Assembly (NCBI GenBank): GCA_020628615.1 | Contig: JAHDEV010000011.1 | Coordinates: 1-36,831, forward strand | DNA from: Dokdonia sp. | GTDB taxonomy: Bacteria > Bacteroidota > Bacteroidia > Flavobacteriales > Flavobacteriaceae | Direction: 5' to 3' | Length of the DNA: 36,831 nt | Shown: positions 8,353 through 17,164 of the stretch, one piece after another | How the letters are laid out: each line of letters opens with the position of its first letter | How positions within the stretch are numbered: position 1 is the stretch's first letter | Position numbers and translations under genes: made by a program | The notes under the pieces: model-generated | The model's database searches: none | Seen by the model: only the letters and a program-made list of their open reading frames with translations | Told to the model about the DNA's origin: nothing

Positions 8353-8688
8353 TTAGTAAGAACCTCCCATTTGCTCTAGTTGCTGTTGTTGCCATTCTTC
8401 CATTCCAGCATATCCTCCAAAGGCGATTAACATACCTATAAAAGCTAGTACCATTAAGGCACCTAGTACAAGACCTATGATAGCAATGATTCTTGCTGTT
8501 TTTAACTGGCCATAGTTTTCATAAAGCTCTGGATCTTCGGCAGCTGTTTTCTTGTCTTTGTTTGCTAGAAATAATGCAATACCAGAAAGCACTACTCCCC
8601 CAAAACCTGATGTAAAACAGCAAGCTATAAAAGAGATAATCCCTAGTACAAGAGATATCGTTACATTAGGTAATTTTTGTTTTTCCAT
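8353..8688 (-). CDS. Small two-helix membrane protein (CCC-motif/DUF4190-like)
   Basis: This encodes 111 aa. Two membrane segments (about 10-40, containing the paired cysteines ACC, and 65-92) flank a short charged loop, NKDKKTAAEDPELYENYGQLKTARI. The C-terminal tail is rich in Gln. The layout matches the family annotated in Flavobacteriaceae as 'CCC motif membrane protein', related to DUF4190. The function is unknown. It lies 14 bp downstream of a DUF2752 gene, a pairing I recall from other flavobacteria, so they are likely one operon. Confidence 0.7.
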   Translation of the reverse strand: MEKQKLPNVTISLVLGIISFIACCFTSGFGGVVLSGIALFLANKDKKTAAEDPELYENYGQLKTARIIAIIGLVLGALMVLAFIGMLIAFGGYAGMEEWQQQQLEQMGGSY

Positions 8689-8702
8689 TGTTGAGTGGTT
8701 AA

Positions 8703-8981
8703 TTAGTTAGTTGTCATTTTTATAATGTAGCTCACAATAATCGTAGCGACTGTCAATATAGCTAAAATTATGATACTCTTATTAGCATATTTAATACTAA
8801 TAAATTGATTAAGTATGAGAAGTGAAAATAATAACACAAGCGGATAAATAGCAGGATACATAAAAAATGCTTCTACAAACTCACCTCTTAGTATCAAAGC
8901 AATAGAACGCTGTATGCCACACCCCATACACTCAAAACCGAGGTATTTCTTATTCATACAGGGTAGCATATATTCTTCCAT
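8703..8981 (-). CDS. DUF2752 family membrane protein
   Basis: This encodes 92 aa. The signature is the cysteine-containing segment ECMGCGIQRSI (about residues 17-27), corresponding to the CPGCG-T/MxR motif of DUF2752, followed by two membrane helices (about 40-58 and 68-88). The annotated ATG gives MEEYMLPC; the internal ATG at residue 5 is an equally good start. A -7-like CAAATTTA occurs upstream at 9028-9035. It is probably co-transcribed with the downstream two-helix protein. Its role is unknown. Confidence 0.75.
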   Translation of the reverse strand: MEEYMLPCMNKKYLGFECMGCGIQRSIALILRGEFVEAFFMYPAIYPLVLLFSLLILNQFISIKYANKSIIILAILTVATIIVSYIIKMTTN

Positions 8982-9179
8982 TGCAGTATTTTCTTTAAAA
9001 TGGCATTGTAACCATTTACAATAGTCTCAAATTTAATAACAAAAAGAGAGCATAAGGTTTAATCTGTTATAAAATCTTTCAAATTTATACTATAAATACT
9101 CCCATAGTTATGAGGAAACACTTAATTAGTTTTTCCTTACAATGCTTATTTTTACCTATAAGTTTAATACTTCTTTATT

Positions 9180-9728
9180 ATGGTAAAAGGAACACGGGTG
9201 CAAGCACTAGATGACGATTTTGAAGGTCTGGTAGTAGAGAAGGTAGATGGAGAGATACTTGTAGAAGATAGTGATGGGTTTATTTTACGCTTTCGCGAAA
9301 GCGAACTCATACCCATTATAGATGATAGACTTAACAGCGATCTTGCTTATGTACCAGATAGTGTAATCTCTGAAAAAGAACAACCTAAAAGACGACCAGC
9401 GCCAAAAGTTTCTGCAAAGGAGCGCAATGCTCCTATGTTTGAGGTAGATCTACACATTAATAAACTTGTAAAATCTAAGCGTGGTATGAGCAATTATGAG
9501 ATACTCACCCTACAGCTTGATACGGCAAGAGGTCAACTAGATTTTGCCATACGAAAGCGCATCCCAAAAATGGTTTTTATACACGGAGTAGGCGAGGGCG
9601 TACTGCGAGAGGAGCTCTATACTTTACTACGTAGGTATGATGGTATTAAGTTTTATGATGCAGATTTTCAAAAATACGGAGCAGGAGCAACCGAGGTCTA
9701 CCTGTACCAAAACGCCACTACTCGATAA
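9180..9728 (+). CDS. Smr domain protein (MutS2 C-terminal-like)
   Basis: This encodes 182 aa. The N-terminal 45 residues form a small beta-barrel-like segment (KGTRVQALDDDFEGLVVEKV...), as in DUF2027/Smr proteins of Bacteroidota. The C-terminal Smr domain (about 85-178) contains the two diagnostic motifs, VDLHINKL and the nuclease-type HGVGEGVLREEL. Smr domains bind or nick branched DNA or cleave RNA; no MutS ATPase part is present. Residues 37-41 (RFRES) are encoded by a dispersed palindrome. Its last 11 bases overlap the end of the convergent lipoprotein gene. The substrate is unknown. Confidence 0.8.
   Translation: MVKGTRVQALDDDFEGLVVEKVDGEILVEDSDGFILRFRESELIPIIDDRLNSDLAYVPDSVISEKEQPKRRPAPKVSAKERNAPMFEVDLHINKLVKSKRGMSNYEILTLQLDTARGQLDFAIRKRIPKMVFIHGVGEGVLREELYTLLRRYDGIKFYDADFQKYGAGATEVYLYQNATTR
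9288..9303. repeat. Dispersed palindrome, copy 3 (exact, inside the Smr gene)
   Basis: A perfect CGCTTTCGCGAAAGCG with TTA on the left and AAC on the right. It is read as RFRES(E) in the Smr protein, a different frame from the copies in rlmD, amylase and fmt. Confidence 0.95.
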
Positions 9729-10650
9729 AATCTGGCTTTTCTGTTATAACAACGTCTGGTGATGTATATAGACCAAAATTTTGAGTAGACTCATCACGTT
9801 GCTCATCCTGATTTGCAGGATTTACATACACAAGTAACCTTGTAAATATAGAAATCTGAAAGTCTGTAATCACATACTCGTTATCACGATACTCATCTAC
9901 AATAGTTTCTACTGCAATAAGAGGATTTAAGTAATCATCTGTAGTGGGCTCATCGGGATTTGAGTTATCATTTGCTGGGTTGAGATCCATATTTGCATCT
10001 TCGTTGCGTGTGAGCACTCCATCACCATCATCATCTGGATCAAGGTAATCTGGTATACTATCGCCATCTGAATCTCTAGAGAGCATTGTATCTATGGCCG
10101 TACCATCTTCATTAAGAACCACACCTTCTAGTGCGGTAGGTACATTATCACCATCATCATCAGAGTCCAAAATGTCTGGTATGCCATCATCATCACTATC
10201 CTTAAGATCTGCAGTACCCGCTACTCCTTCTGGGTCTTCTATTTCAGAAGGTATACCATCTTCATCAGTTTCGGTTCCTGCTCTTGTAATGAGCACTTCT
10301 CCCTCTGTACTTATAAACTCTTCTGCCACTACTGGAGTTGCAGGTGGTATAAGGCTACAAAAGTAATCACTAGATACCTCTTCGTTAAAACGTCTATAAG
10401 ACACTTGGTCATCACCAGAGAGTACAATATCATCCAGCTCATCTGTACCCCCAAAAATATCTTGAGAGGTCGTAAACTGCAGTGCTAGTGTCTCGTTTGT
10501 TGTGGTATTAATTTTATAGAACACATACTCGCTGTCTGTACAAAGTTCTAGCTCAAGATCATCAAAATCTATCTCTGTGACAATAAGATCACCATCGTCA
10601 CACGAGGTAGCGATAAAAGAAAGGATAACTAAGGCTAGAAACTTTTTCAT
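9718..10650 (-). CDS. Lipoprotein with acidic thrombospondin type 3-like repeats
   Basis: This encodes 310 aa. The signal MKKFLALVILSFIATSC has its lipobox Cys at residue 17. The central part (about 140-240) contains repeated calcium-loop motifs of the DxDxDGxxD type, such as DSDDDGIPDILDSDDDGD and DSDGDSIPDYLDPDDDGDG, typical of thrombospondin type 3 repeats in Bacteroidota surface proteins. The ends are non-repetitive. It is therefore predicted to be a calcium-stabilised outer-membrane lipoprotein; its function is unknown. An upstream in-frame ATG at 10732-10734 would add 28 residues, but it runs through a decayed palindrome and lacks a signal sequence, so I reject it. A -7-like element lies 18 bases before the chosen start. 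The 3' end overlaps the Smr gene. Confidence 0.8.
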   Translation of the reverse strand: MKKFLALVILSFIATSCDDGDLIVTEIDFDDLELELCTDSEYVFYKINTTTNETLALQFTTSQDIFGGTDELDDIVLSGDDQVSYRRFNEEVSSDYFCSLIPPATPVVAEEFISTEGEVLITRAGTETDEDGIPSEIEDPEGVAGTADLKDSDDDGIPDILDSDDDGDNVPTALEGVVLNEDGTAIDTMLSRDSDGDSIPDYLDPDDDGDGVLTRNEDANMDLNPANDNSNPDEPTTDDYLNPLIAVETIVDEYRDNEYVITDFQISIFTRLLVYVNPANQDEQRDESTQNFGLYTSPDVVITEKPDFIE

Positions 10651-10667
10651 ATAAATTCTGTTTATGA

Positions 10668-10675
10668 CAAAAATA
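10668..10675 (-). promoter_or_regulatory. Possible -7 element of the repeat lipoprotein
   Basis: CAAAAATA reads TATTTTTG on the minus strand and matches TAnnTTTG. It supports the start at 10650. No -33 TTG was found. Confidence 0.35.
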
Positions 10676-10694
10676 GGGTAAAGAGATGTAATTA

Positions 10695-10710
10695 CGCTTT
10701 CGCGAAAAAA
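10695..10710. repeat. Dispersed palindrome, decayed copy
   Basis: The first 13 bases (CGCTTTCGCGAAA) match the core and are preceded by the usual TTA; the last three, GCG, are replaced by AAA. It is located 45 bases upstream of the repeat-lipoprotein start. This looks like a former or half copy. Confidence 0.6.
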
Positions 10711-10824
10711 GTTATTTAAACAGCAATAACACACTGCACTTACTAGTTACAATATGCCCATTCGGTACAACTTTGCTCATCATATAGAAACGCTAAAGTG
10801 TAAGAGCTGTCGGGATATTTTAGT

Positions 10825-10832
10825 TATTTTTG
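10825..10832 (+). promoter_or_regulatory. Possible -7 element of the cysteine desulfurase gene
   Basis: TATTTTTG matches TAnnTTTG exactly and ends 28 bases before the ATG. No -33 TTG is seen at the normal spacing. Confidence 0.4.
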
Positions 10833-10860
10833 TAGACTAATCCCCTAAGGAATAACGCTT

Positions 10861-12018
10861 ATGTCTCAGGTTTATTTTGATAATGCAGCAACCACACAAA
10901 TACGTCAAGAAGTACTAGATCGTATGATGGAGGTAATGAGAGAAGTACCTGGTAATCCATCTTCTACACACGCTGTAGGGCGCACGGCAAAAAGTCACGT
11001 AGAAAGCGCACGTAAAACCATTGCAAAAATTCTTAACGTAACTGCTGGCGAGATCATTTTTACATCTGGAGGTACAGAAGCAGATAATCTTGTCATAAAT
11101 AGTGCAGCTCGAGACTTAGGGGTACAACGTATCATCACCTCACGTATAGAACATCACGCAGTATTACACGCCGCAGAAGAAGCGGCAAAAACCTATAACA
11201 TTTTACTAGAGTACGTTCCCTTAAAAGATTGTGGCACTCCAGACGAAAAAAAGCTAGAAGAAATGCTCGCTTCAAGTGATGTAAAAACATTGGTAAGCCT
11301 TATGCACGTTAATAACGAGGTAGGTAATATGATAGACATAAAAGCAATTGCGACTATGTGTAAATCATATGGAGCGCTTGTACACTCAGATATGGTGCAA
11401 AGCATTGGCCATTATGCTATAGACCTTCAGGAGGTTCCTGTAGATTTTGTGGCGGCTGCTGGACATAAATTTCACGGTCCAAAAGGTGTAGGATTTGCAT
11501 TTATAAGAAAAAATAGTGGTCTTAAACCACTTATCTTTGGTGGTTCACAAGAGCGTGGTTTACGAGCTGGTACAGAGGGTGTACATAATATTGCAGGACT
11601 TGAGACAGCAATGCAATGTGCATACACTCATCTTGAAGAAGAGAGTAATTATGTGAAGGAGCTAAAAACCTATTTCGCCGAAAGGCTTAAAAAAGAAATT
11701 CCTAGTGTAAAACTTAATGGGAATTGTAGCAATCCAGAAAAAAGCACATACACCTTACTTAACGTATGCTTACCTATTGCTTCAGAAAAGGCATTATTGC
11801 TGCTTTTTCAATTAGATATGAAGGGTATTGCTTGCTCTAAAGGAAGCGCTTGCCAGAGTGGGAGTGATAAAGGTTCACACGTACTTCAAGAAATCTTATC
11901 TGAAGATGATCTCAAAAAACCTAGCGTGCGTTTTTCTTTCTCAAAGTATAATACTAAAGAGGAGGTAGACTACGTGATAAGTGTTCTTAAAGAGTTTCTA
12001 GAAGGTGTACCTGCGTAG
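10861..12018 (+). CDS. Cysteine desulfurase (NifS/IscS-like)
   Basis: This 385-aa class V (fold type I) PLP enzyme removes sulfur from cysteine as an enzyme persulfide for Fe-S cluster or tRNA thiolation. Visible features are the N-terminal VYFDNAATT, the cofactor region SGGTEADNLVI, the Schiff-base Lys203 in AGHKFHGPKG, and the mobile catalytic-loop cysteine (Cys331) in CSKGSACQSGS. A second cysteine, Cys325, lies in the same loop. No isc, suf or nif scaffold gene is adjacent, so the sulfur acceptor is unclear; tRNA thiolation is one possibility. The stop lies one base from the stop of the convergent TonB receptor gene, with no terminator between them. Confidence 0.9.
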   Translation: MSQVYFDNAATTQIRQEVLDRMMEVMREVPGNPSSTHAVGRTAKSHVESARKTIAKILNVTAGEIIFTSGGTEADNLVINSAARDLGVQRIITSRIEHHAVLHAAEEAAKTYNILLEYVPLKDCGTPDEKKLEEMLASSDVKTLVSLMHVNNEVGNMIDIKAIATMCKSYGALVHSDMVQSIGHYAIDLQEVPVDFVAAAGHKFHGPKGVGFAFIRKNSGLKPLIFGGSQERGLRAGTEGVHNIAGLETAMQCAYTHLEEESNYVKELKTYFAERLKKEIPSVKLNGNCSNPEKSTYTLLNVCLPIASEKALLLLFQLDMKGIACSKGSACQSGSDKGSHVLQEILSEDDLKKPSVRFSFSKYNTKEEVDYVISVLKEFLEGVPA

Positions 12019-12019
12019 T

Positions 12020-14488
12020 CTAGAACTTAGCAGATACTCGTACATTAAAAACTCTAGGAGATAAAAAGTTAGGAATTGCAAACTGCTGTTGTGTGCTGGC
12101 GTCTCTTACAAAGGTATTTGTAATCGAGTTCTGTCTATCAAATATGTTATAGATTTCAAAACCAGCCGTAAGATCCTTGAAGACGCGCAGCCAGTGACCC
12201 TTTGGGAATGGTTTTGATGCATCTGTAAAGACATAGTTTATACCTGCATCTGCTCTAAAATAGTCTCTCAGCCTAGGTAATTCTGAAAACACATAAGGAT
12301 CTGCATAACTAGGTGATCCTCCTGGTAGGCCTGTCTGGTATACCATATTAATGTAAAGTTTCAAACTAGGAATATTAGGCGCATAGTCTTGAAATAGAAA
12401 AGCAACCTTTAATCGTTGATCTGTAGGTCTAGGGATGTACCCTTGATTGTCTATGTTTTCTTCTGTGCGTAGCACACCTAGACTTATCCAGCTTTGTGTG
12501 CCTGGTACAAACTCACCATTTAGTCTGGTATCTATACCATAAGCTCTTGCCGTGGCATTATTTGTAGCTCTGTAACGTATGCGTACATTTTCTAAGGTAT
12601 ATGGATTTACATCTGTAAGGCCTTTATAATATGCTTCTGTCACTAGTTTAAAAGGACGTTCCCAAAGATTAAAACTCCAGTCGTGACCAGCTACAAGATG
12701 AAAAGACTTTTGTGCTTTTACATCTGGTCGTACCTGTCCCAGTGAGTCTCTCAACTCTCTATATAAAGGAGGTTGTGCATAGAGACCTCCAGATAATCTA
12801 AAAATCATATCTGAGTTGCCACCAGGTTTTAAACTAAGTTGTGCCCTTGGGCTTACTACGGTTTGTGTTGTACTCTCAATGTTATCTCCGCTTACCGTCC
12901 ACTGTTGTGCTCGTACTCCGGCATTTATCCAGAGCTCATTATTTCCAATCTCGGTACGTTTGCTGTATTGTCCGTAAGCAGAGAGTCTATTAATCTGCAC
13001 ATTATTACGGGCACGTATGTTTGTAAAGGGCTCAAGAGGCGCATCAAATGCGGCATAGGGTTGCTCATTTGTAAAATCTCCTATAGGTGGTCTTATAGAA
13101 AATCCAGCAGAGTCTATAACCTCATATTCTTCTAGTCTATCACGTATATCTTCACGAGTATATTTTATACCCCAATCTATCTGGTCTGTATCTTTTAGAT
13201 ACGTTCCTTTATGGGCTACATTTATAAAAAGTGCGTCTAGATCATTACGAGCGTGTGTGAGTTGTGAGCCTATACCTTGTGTAAACTCTACATCACCTAG
13301 GTCTTCATCACCTATGTTAGTATTAGGTCTTCCTAAACGATAGTCTGCAAAAATATCAAAGTACTCTTGCTCTTGTGTGTGATATGCAGATCCTAAAACT
13401 TTGAGTGTGGTATACTCATTAAGTTGGTAAGTACCTTTTAAGGCTCCAAAGTAAGTCTCATACTTATCTTCTTCTTGACCTTCATAAAAGACAATGAGCG
13501 CTAGTGGGTCAGCAAGGCTACCGAAATTGGTTTGTCGTGTAAGTGGCTCATAGTCATATTTATTTATCGCAATGTTTCCTAAAAAGTCTAGTTGAAATTT
13601 ATTTGTAAACTTATATGTAAGTAATGACTGAGCGTCAAAAAAACGTGGTTTAAAGTTAGTTTCTGTTTGTTTTGCATTTACTAGAAGGCTATTATCGCGG
13701 TATCGTACACCTGCAAGTGCTGTAAATCTCCCATCTTTAGAAATTCCTTCACCAGAGATACTACCGCCTAGGAGGCTAGCATCTATACTGGCTGCAAAGT
13801 CTGTAGGTCTTCTGTAAGTAATGTCAAGCACAGAAGATAGTTTGTCTCCATATTTTGCCTGAAACCCTCCAGCACTAAAAGCTACATTTTGAACCAGATC
13901 ACTGTTTACAAAACTCAACCCTTCTTGCTGTCCAGAGCGTACTAAAAATGGACGGTAAACTTCTATCTCATTAATGTATACTAGGTTCTCGTCAAAGTTA
14001 CCACCTCGCACAGCATATTGAGTACTTAGCTCATTGTTATTACTCACTCCTGGTAATGACTTGAGAAGATTTTCTACTCCCGCATTTGCACCAGGTGTCT
14101 TGCGTATAGTCTCTGGAGCTATGGTAGTCACGCCTTCTACACGCTGCCTGGTAGTAGTGGTAATAATAACGGTACCTAGTTGTTCAACATCGGTTTTTAA
14201 TACTGGGTTAAACTCAATATCGGCATTTGCTTTAAGGTTGAAGGTTTGTGTTATCTTTTTAAAACCTACATAGGTATAAGATATTGCGATATCTTGATTT
14301 GCAGGAATCACTATTACATAAAAACCATTGTCATTTGTAACAGTGCCATCTCCCATAAATGCAACAGAAGCTCCTGGTACAGGTGTGTTTTTATCATCTA
14401 GTATGATGCCTCTTATTGTTGCCGTTTGGGCAAGACCTAGAGTTGTAAAACATAAAAGTAGGATGAGTAGGAGGTAGTTATTTTTCAA
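12020..14488 (-). CDS. TonB-dependent outer-membrane receptor
   Basis: From the TTG at 14486-14488 this gives 822 aa and a clean signal peptide (KNNYLLLILLLCFTTLGLAQ). Then follow a CarboxypepD_reg-like beta-sandwich (about 22-105), a plug domain (about 115-225, with NLLKSLPGVSNNNE and YAVRGGNFDENLVYINEIEV) and a long 22-strand-type barrel ending in Phe. It is an energised importer in the outer membrane; the substrate is not evident. An in-frame ATG at 14539 would add 17 residues in front of the signal peptide and lies well inside the peptidase gene, so I prefer TTG. With TTG, the gene overlaps the upstream M23 peptidase gene by 11 bases, implying translational coupling. No SusD partner is adjacent. 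Confidence 0.88.
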   Translation of the reverse strand: MKNNYLLLILLLCFTTLGLAQTATIRGIILDDKNTPVPGASVAFMGDGTVTNDNGFYVIVIPANQDIAISYTYVGFKKITQTFNLKANADIEFNPVLKTDVEQLGTVIITTTTRQRVEGVTTIAPETIRKTPGANAGVENLLKSLPGVSNNNELSTQYAVRGGNFDENLVYINEIEVYRPFLVRSGQQEGLSFVNSDLVQNVAFSAGGFQAKYGDKLSSVLDITYRRPTDFAASIDASLLGGSISGEGISKDGRFTALAGVRYRDNSLLVNAKQTETNFKPRFFDAQSLLTYKFTNKFQLDFLGNIAINKYDYEPLTRQTNFGSLADPLALIVFYEGQEEDKYETYFGALKGTYQLNEYTTLKVLGSAYHTQEQEYFDIFADYRLGRPNTNIGDEDLGDVEFTQGIGSQLTHARNDLDALFINVAHKGTYLKDTDQIDWGIKYTREDIRDRLEEYEVIDSAGFSIRPPIGDFTNEQPYAAFDAPLEPFTNIRARNNVQINRLSAYGQYSKRTEIGNNELWINAGVRAQQWTVSGDNIESTTQTVVSPRAQLSLKPGGNSDMIFRLSGGLYAQPPLYRELRDSLGQVRPDVKAQKSFHLVAGHDWSFNLWERPFKLVTEAYYKGLTDVNPYTLENVRIRYRATNNATARAYGIDTRLNGEFVPGTQSWISLGVLRTEENIDNQGYIPRPTDQRLKVAFLFQDYAPNIPSLKLYINMVYQTGLPGGSPSYADPYVFSELPRLRDYFRADAGINYVFTDASKPFPKGHWLRVFKDLTAGFEIYNIFDRQNSITNTFVRDASTQQQFAIPNFLSPRVFNVRVSAKF

Positions 14489-16187
14489 TGGATGGTTTTC
14501 TAAAGAATGTAGTTTCAAATGTAGTACTATTTCCCACATTATCAGTCACGATAAGTTTGAGTTCGTTCTTAGTATCTGTAACGGCATTATCGTTAAAATC
14601 GTGTGTAAGTGTTTTGGTTTTTGGCTCATACTCAAGTAAGATAAACTTACCATTTACAGTAGCACGGTATCCCTTTATACCACTCGCTAGGTCTTTTATC
14701 TCAAATTTAAGGTAGCGATATTTTGACATCCATTTACCTTTTGTAAAATTGGTTGCCTTTACCACTGGCGGGTCTGTGTCTTTTGCAATTGTATATTCTC
14801 CTAGTGTACGTGTATTAATTTGTAGTTTATTATCCTTAATACGGGTATTACTGTAATACACATCACCTTTGTAATTTATTCTACCTAGATATAACTTATC
14901 ACGATCTGCCTCATTATAACCAGATAGGTCATATGAGATACTTATATTTTTATGTACTGGTAGTACATCCTTGTGTAAAGTGAGTTTGTCTCCCTCTGCT
15001 TTGAGATTTAAAAAGTAGTCATCATAAAAGGCTCCTTTAGGAATATATACCTCAAATTTTCCTTCATTAAAATTGTATCCTTGGTCACTGTATACAAAAT
15101 CGTTATAGTCTTCCTTAGTCCCTAGAGTGCTTATAGTATCACTAGTGCCGCTTATGGGTATATTTATAATCACCTCATTGTGGGCAAAGTCTTTTACTTT
15201 TATTTGGTATTGGTAAGCAAGACTATCTTCTATGGTAAGAATACCATTATCCACCTGTTGCGTGTATATACTAAGCGGATTGTTTCTCTCTATAAACAAC
15301 TTCTGTACACGTTTTCTTTTGTCTTTATACAACCCATAATCTATCATTCGGTTGAGGTATCTGGTTTCTGCAAAGGAGAACTTATCCATCTTTACCTCAA
15401 AATTAGTCTCCCCATTTAATGAGGTTGTAATGGTGTAAATACCATTTTTATTATTTGCGAGGTCTTGCTGGTCTATGGTACCTATGGCAAAACCTATTTT
15501 ACCAGTTGCTTTAATATTTTCGGCCTGGTAGCTACCGTCTGCCTTTTGGGTGAGGCGTACATCTATTGGTTCGGTTCCTTTATTTATAGATGATTGATCA
15601 CCTATAGGGTATGCACGTAAGTGATTTATAGTAGGCTTTCTAGTGTCTTTTGCTGTAAGTCCAAATAAGAAAGGATTCATAGGTCTTGCATTACCATCTC
15701 TTATTTCAAAGTGAAGGTGAGGACCGCCACTACTACCTGTGTTTCCACTATATGCAAGTATTTCTCCCTTGCCTATGGTAAGTTCTCCTTTTTTAGGAAA
15801 TAGCTCAATCTCATAAGACTGCTTTTTGTATTGAGCTCGTTTTATATAAGCTTCTACCTCTGGACAAAATTTTTGTAAGTGACCATACACTGTGGTATAA
15901 CCATTAGGGTGAGCCACATAAATAGCTTTCCCATAACCGTAATGAGATATTTTTATGCGTGTGATACTACCTTCGGCAGCTGCATAAACGGGTAAGCCAG
16001 TTCTGCGCTGTGTTTTTAAATCAAGCCCGCTATGAAAGTGGTTACTGCGTAACTCCCCAAAACTTCCAGCAAGTACAAGCTCGCCATCTAGCGGATTTAC
16101 AAAGTAATTTTCAGGAATTTCATTTTGAGAATAAATTAATCCAGTTATCAGGACTAGTGCAAATGATAATAGCAATCGTTTAGACAT
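14478..16187 (-). CDS. M23 family metallopeptidase (LytM-type), secreted
   Basis: This encodes 569 aa with a signal peptide (MSKRLLLSFALVLITGLIYSQ). The zinc endopeptidase domain occupies about residues 30-175: His52 and Asp56 in NHFHSGLDL, His103 in VYGHL, and the HxH pair His157/His159 in GGPHLHFEIRD. All metal ligands are present, so it is probably catalytically active rather than a degenerate EnvC/NlpD-type activator. The remaining 390 residues are beta-rich and have no recognisable domain; they may be tandem Ig-like modules. Expected role: cleavage of peptidoglycan cross-links in the periplasm. It is the first gene of a coupled pair with a TonB receptor. Confidence 0.85.
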   Translation of the reverse strand: MSKRLLLSFALVLITGLIYSQNEIPENYFVNPLDGELVLAGSFGELRSNHFHSGLDLKTQRRTGLPVYAAAEGSITRIKISHYGYGKAIYVAHPNGYTTVYGHLQKFCPEVEAYIKRAQYKKQSYEIELFPKKGELTIGKGEILAYSGNTGSSGGPHLHFEIRDGNARPMNPFLFGLTAKDTRKPTINHLRAYPIGDQSSINKGTEPIDVRLTQKADGSYQAENIKATGKIGFAIGTIDQQDLANNKNGIYTITTSLNGETNFEVKMDKFSFAETRYLNRMIDYGLYKDKRKRVQKLFIERNNPLSIYTQQVDNGILTIEDSLAYQYQIKVKDFAHNEVIINIPISGTSDTISTLGTKEDYNDFVYSDQGYNFNEGKFEVYIPKGAFYDDYFLNLKAEGDKLTLHKDVLPVHKNISISYDLSGYNEADRDKLYLGRINYKGDVYYSNTRIKDNKLQINTRTLGEYTIAKDTDPPVVKATNFTKGKWMSKYRYLKFEIKDLASGIKGYRATVNGKFILLEYEPKTKTLTHDFNDNAVTDTKNELKLIVTDNVGNSTTFETTFFRKPSIEK

Positions 16188-16243
16188 AGGTACTAAAGTA
16201 AGTAATAGCTTTGTATAATTAAAAGTGATGGTGGTAATAAGTC

Positions 16244-16259
16244 CGCTTTCGCGAAAGCG
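16244..16259. repeat. Dispersed palindrome, copy 4 (exact)
   Basis: A perfect CGCTTTCGCGAAAGCG, followed by TAA on one side only. It is intergenic, 5 bases beyond the stop of the DUF4249 gene (read on the minus strand) and upstream of the M23 peptidase. Confidence 0.95.
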
Positions 16260-16264
16260 TAATT

Positions 16265-17158
16265 CTATTCTTCTATAATCAAGCTCGCCGAAAACTGTTG
16301 CGACAATGAGAAATACCCCAGTATAAACGCATCTGGTCTGTTTAAATTATCAAACTGATCTATATTATCTATGCCCGTAATATTAAGAATATTCCCTCTC
16401 ACCGTTGCAGTAGGTGTCTGGAAGGGGCCGTTATCGCCCTGTTCACTTTGTTCTAAAAGTCCGTTCATATAATCATAAAACTGCTCATTTGCTCCCAGAA
16501 TACTTATATCTACAGTATCACCGGGGTTAAGTGGTGTGTCTTCTGCATCATAAAAATAAGAGAACTCAAATTGTTGTCCTGGGTAAAAACGATCTTCTGT
16601 AGGGAGGTATTCATTAAAATCTAAATCAATGAGATAGTAATTTTCTTGTTCTGGAATATCTGTAAACGCAATAATTACTTCCTTGTCGTCTTCATCAAAA
16701 AGCCCTCCATCACCTTGCTGGACAGTATCTATAGGAACAGACGGTGCAAATGTAGTTCTGGCAAAATAATCTTGCCCCTGGTGGGTGACAAAAAATAAAT
16801 ACTCAGACTCGCTAGTAAGCCAGCTAGTGACAATCTTATTATCTGTAACAGGAGAAACTGTTGTGGCAAATGGTCTGTATACACCCGGTTCACCCGGTAC
16901 AGCCTCATAAGGTACAAAACCAGACTCATCACTTTTTTGGATAAACATATTCTCTACCTCTGCCGGTTGTATTTCACCAAAAAAGGAAGAAGAAAGTGAC
17001 ACCTTTATATTTGCCGCTGTTAATTGTTGCGTAGTGTCAATACGTATAAGGGCATCTACTATAAGGCGAGGATCTTCATCATTAAGATCTACATCTATTA
17101 CATCTTCACACGATGTAAATACTAGTAGTAATGCAATAAGGAGTGTTATATGTCTCAT
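16265..17158 (-). CDS. DUF4249 family lipoprotein
   Basis: This encodes 297 aa. The lipoprotein signal MRHITLLIALLLVFTSCED has its Cys at residue 17. The mature part opens with the family-typical DVIDVDLNDEDPRLIVDA and continues as a beta-rich protein with acidic and aromatic strands. DUF4249 genes in Bacteroidota sit directly downstream of a TonB receptor, as here (6 bp gap), so this is probably the surface or periplasmic partner of that receptor, analogous in position to SusD but unrelated in sequence. The ligand is unknown. Confidence 0.88.
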   Translation of the reverse strand: MRHITLLIALLLVFTSCEDVIDVDLNDEDPRLIVDALIRIDTTQQLTAANIKVSLSSSFFGEIQPAEVENMFIQKSDESGFVPYEAVPGEPGVYRPFATTVSPVTDNKIVTSWLTSESEYLFFVTHQGQDYFARTTFAPSVPIDTVQQGDGGLFDEDDKEVIIAFTDIPEQENYYLIDLDFNEYLPTEDRFYPGQQFEFSYFYDAEDTPLNPGDTVDISILGANEQFYDYMNGLLEQSEQGDNGPFQTPTATVRGNILNITGIDNIDQFDNLNRPDAFILGYFSLSQQFSASLIIEE

Positions 17159-17164
17159 CTCTTA

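Noticed and set aside
10094-10366. Ser-rich 90-codon antisense frame over the acidic repeats
   Set aside because: It is the complement of the Asp-rich repeats (GAT/GAC read in reverse), not a gene.
10651-10734. Longer N terminus for the repeat lipoprotein
   Set aside because: It would bury the lipoprotein signal 28 residues inside and reads through a decayed palindrome and the -7-like element.
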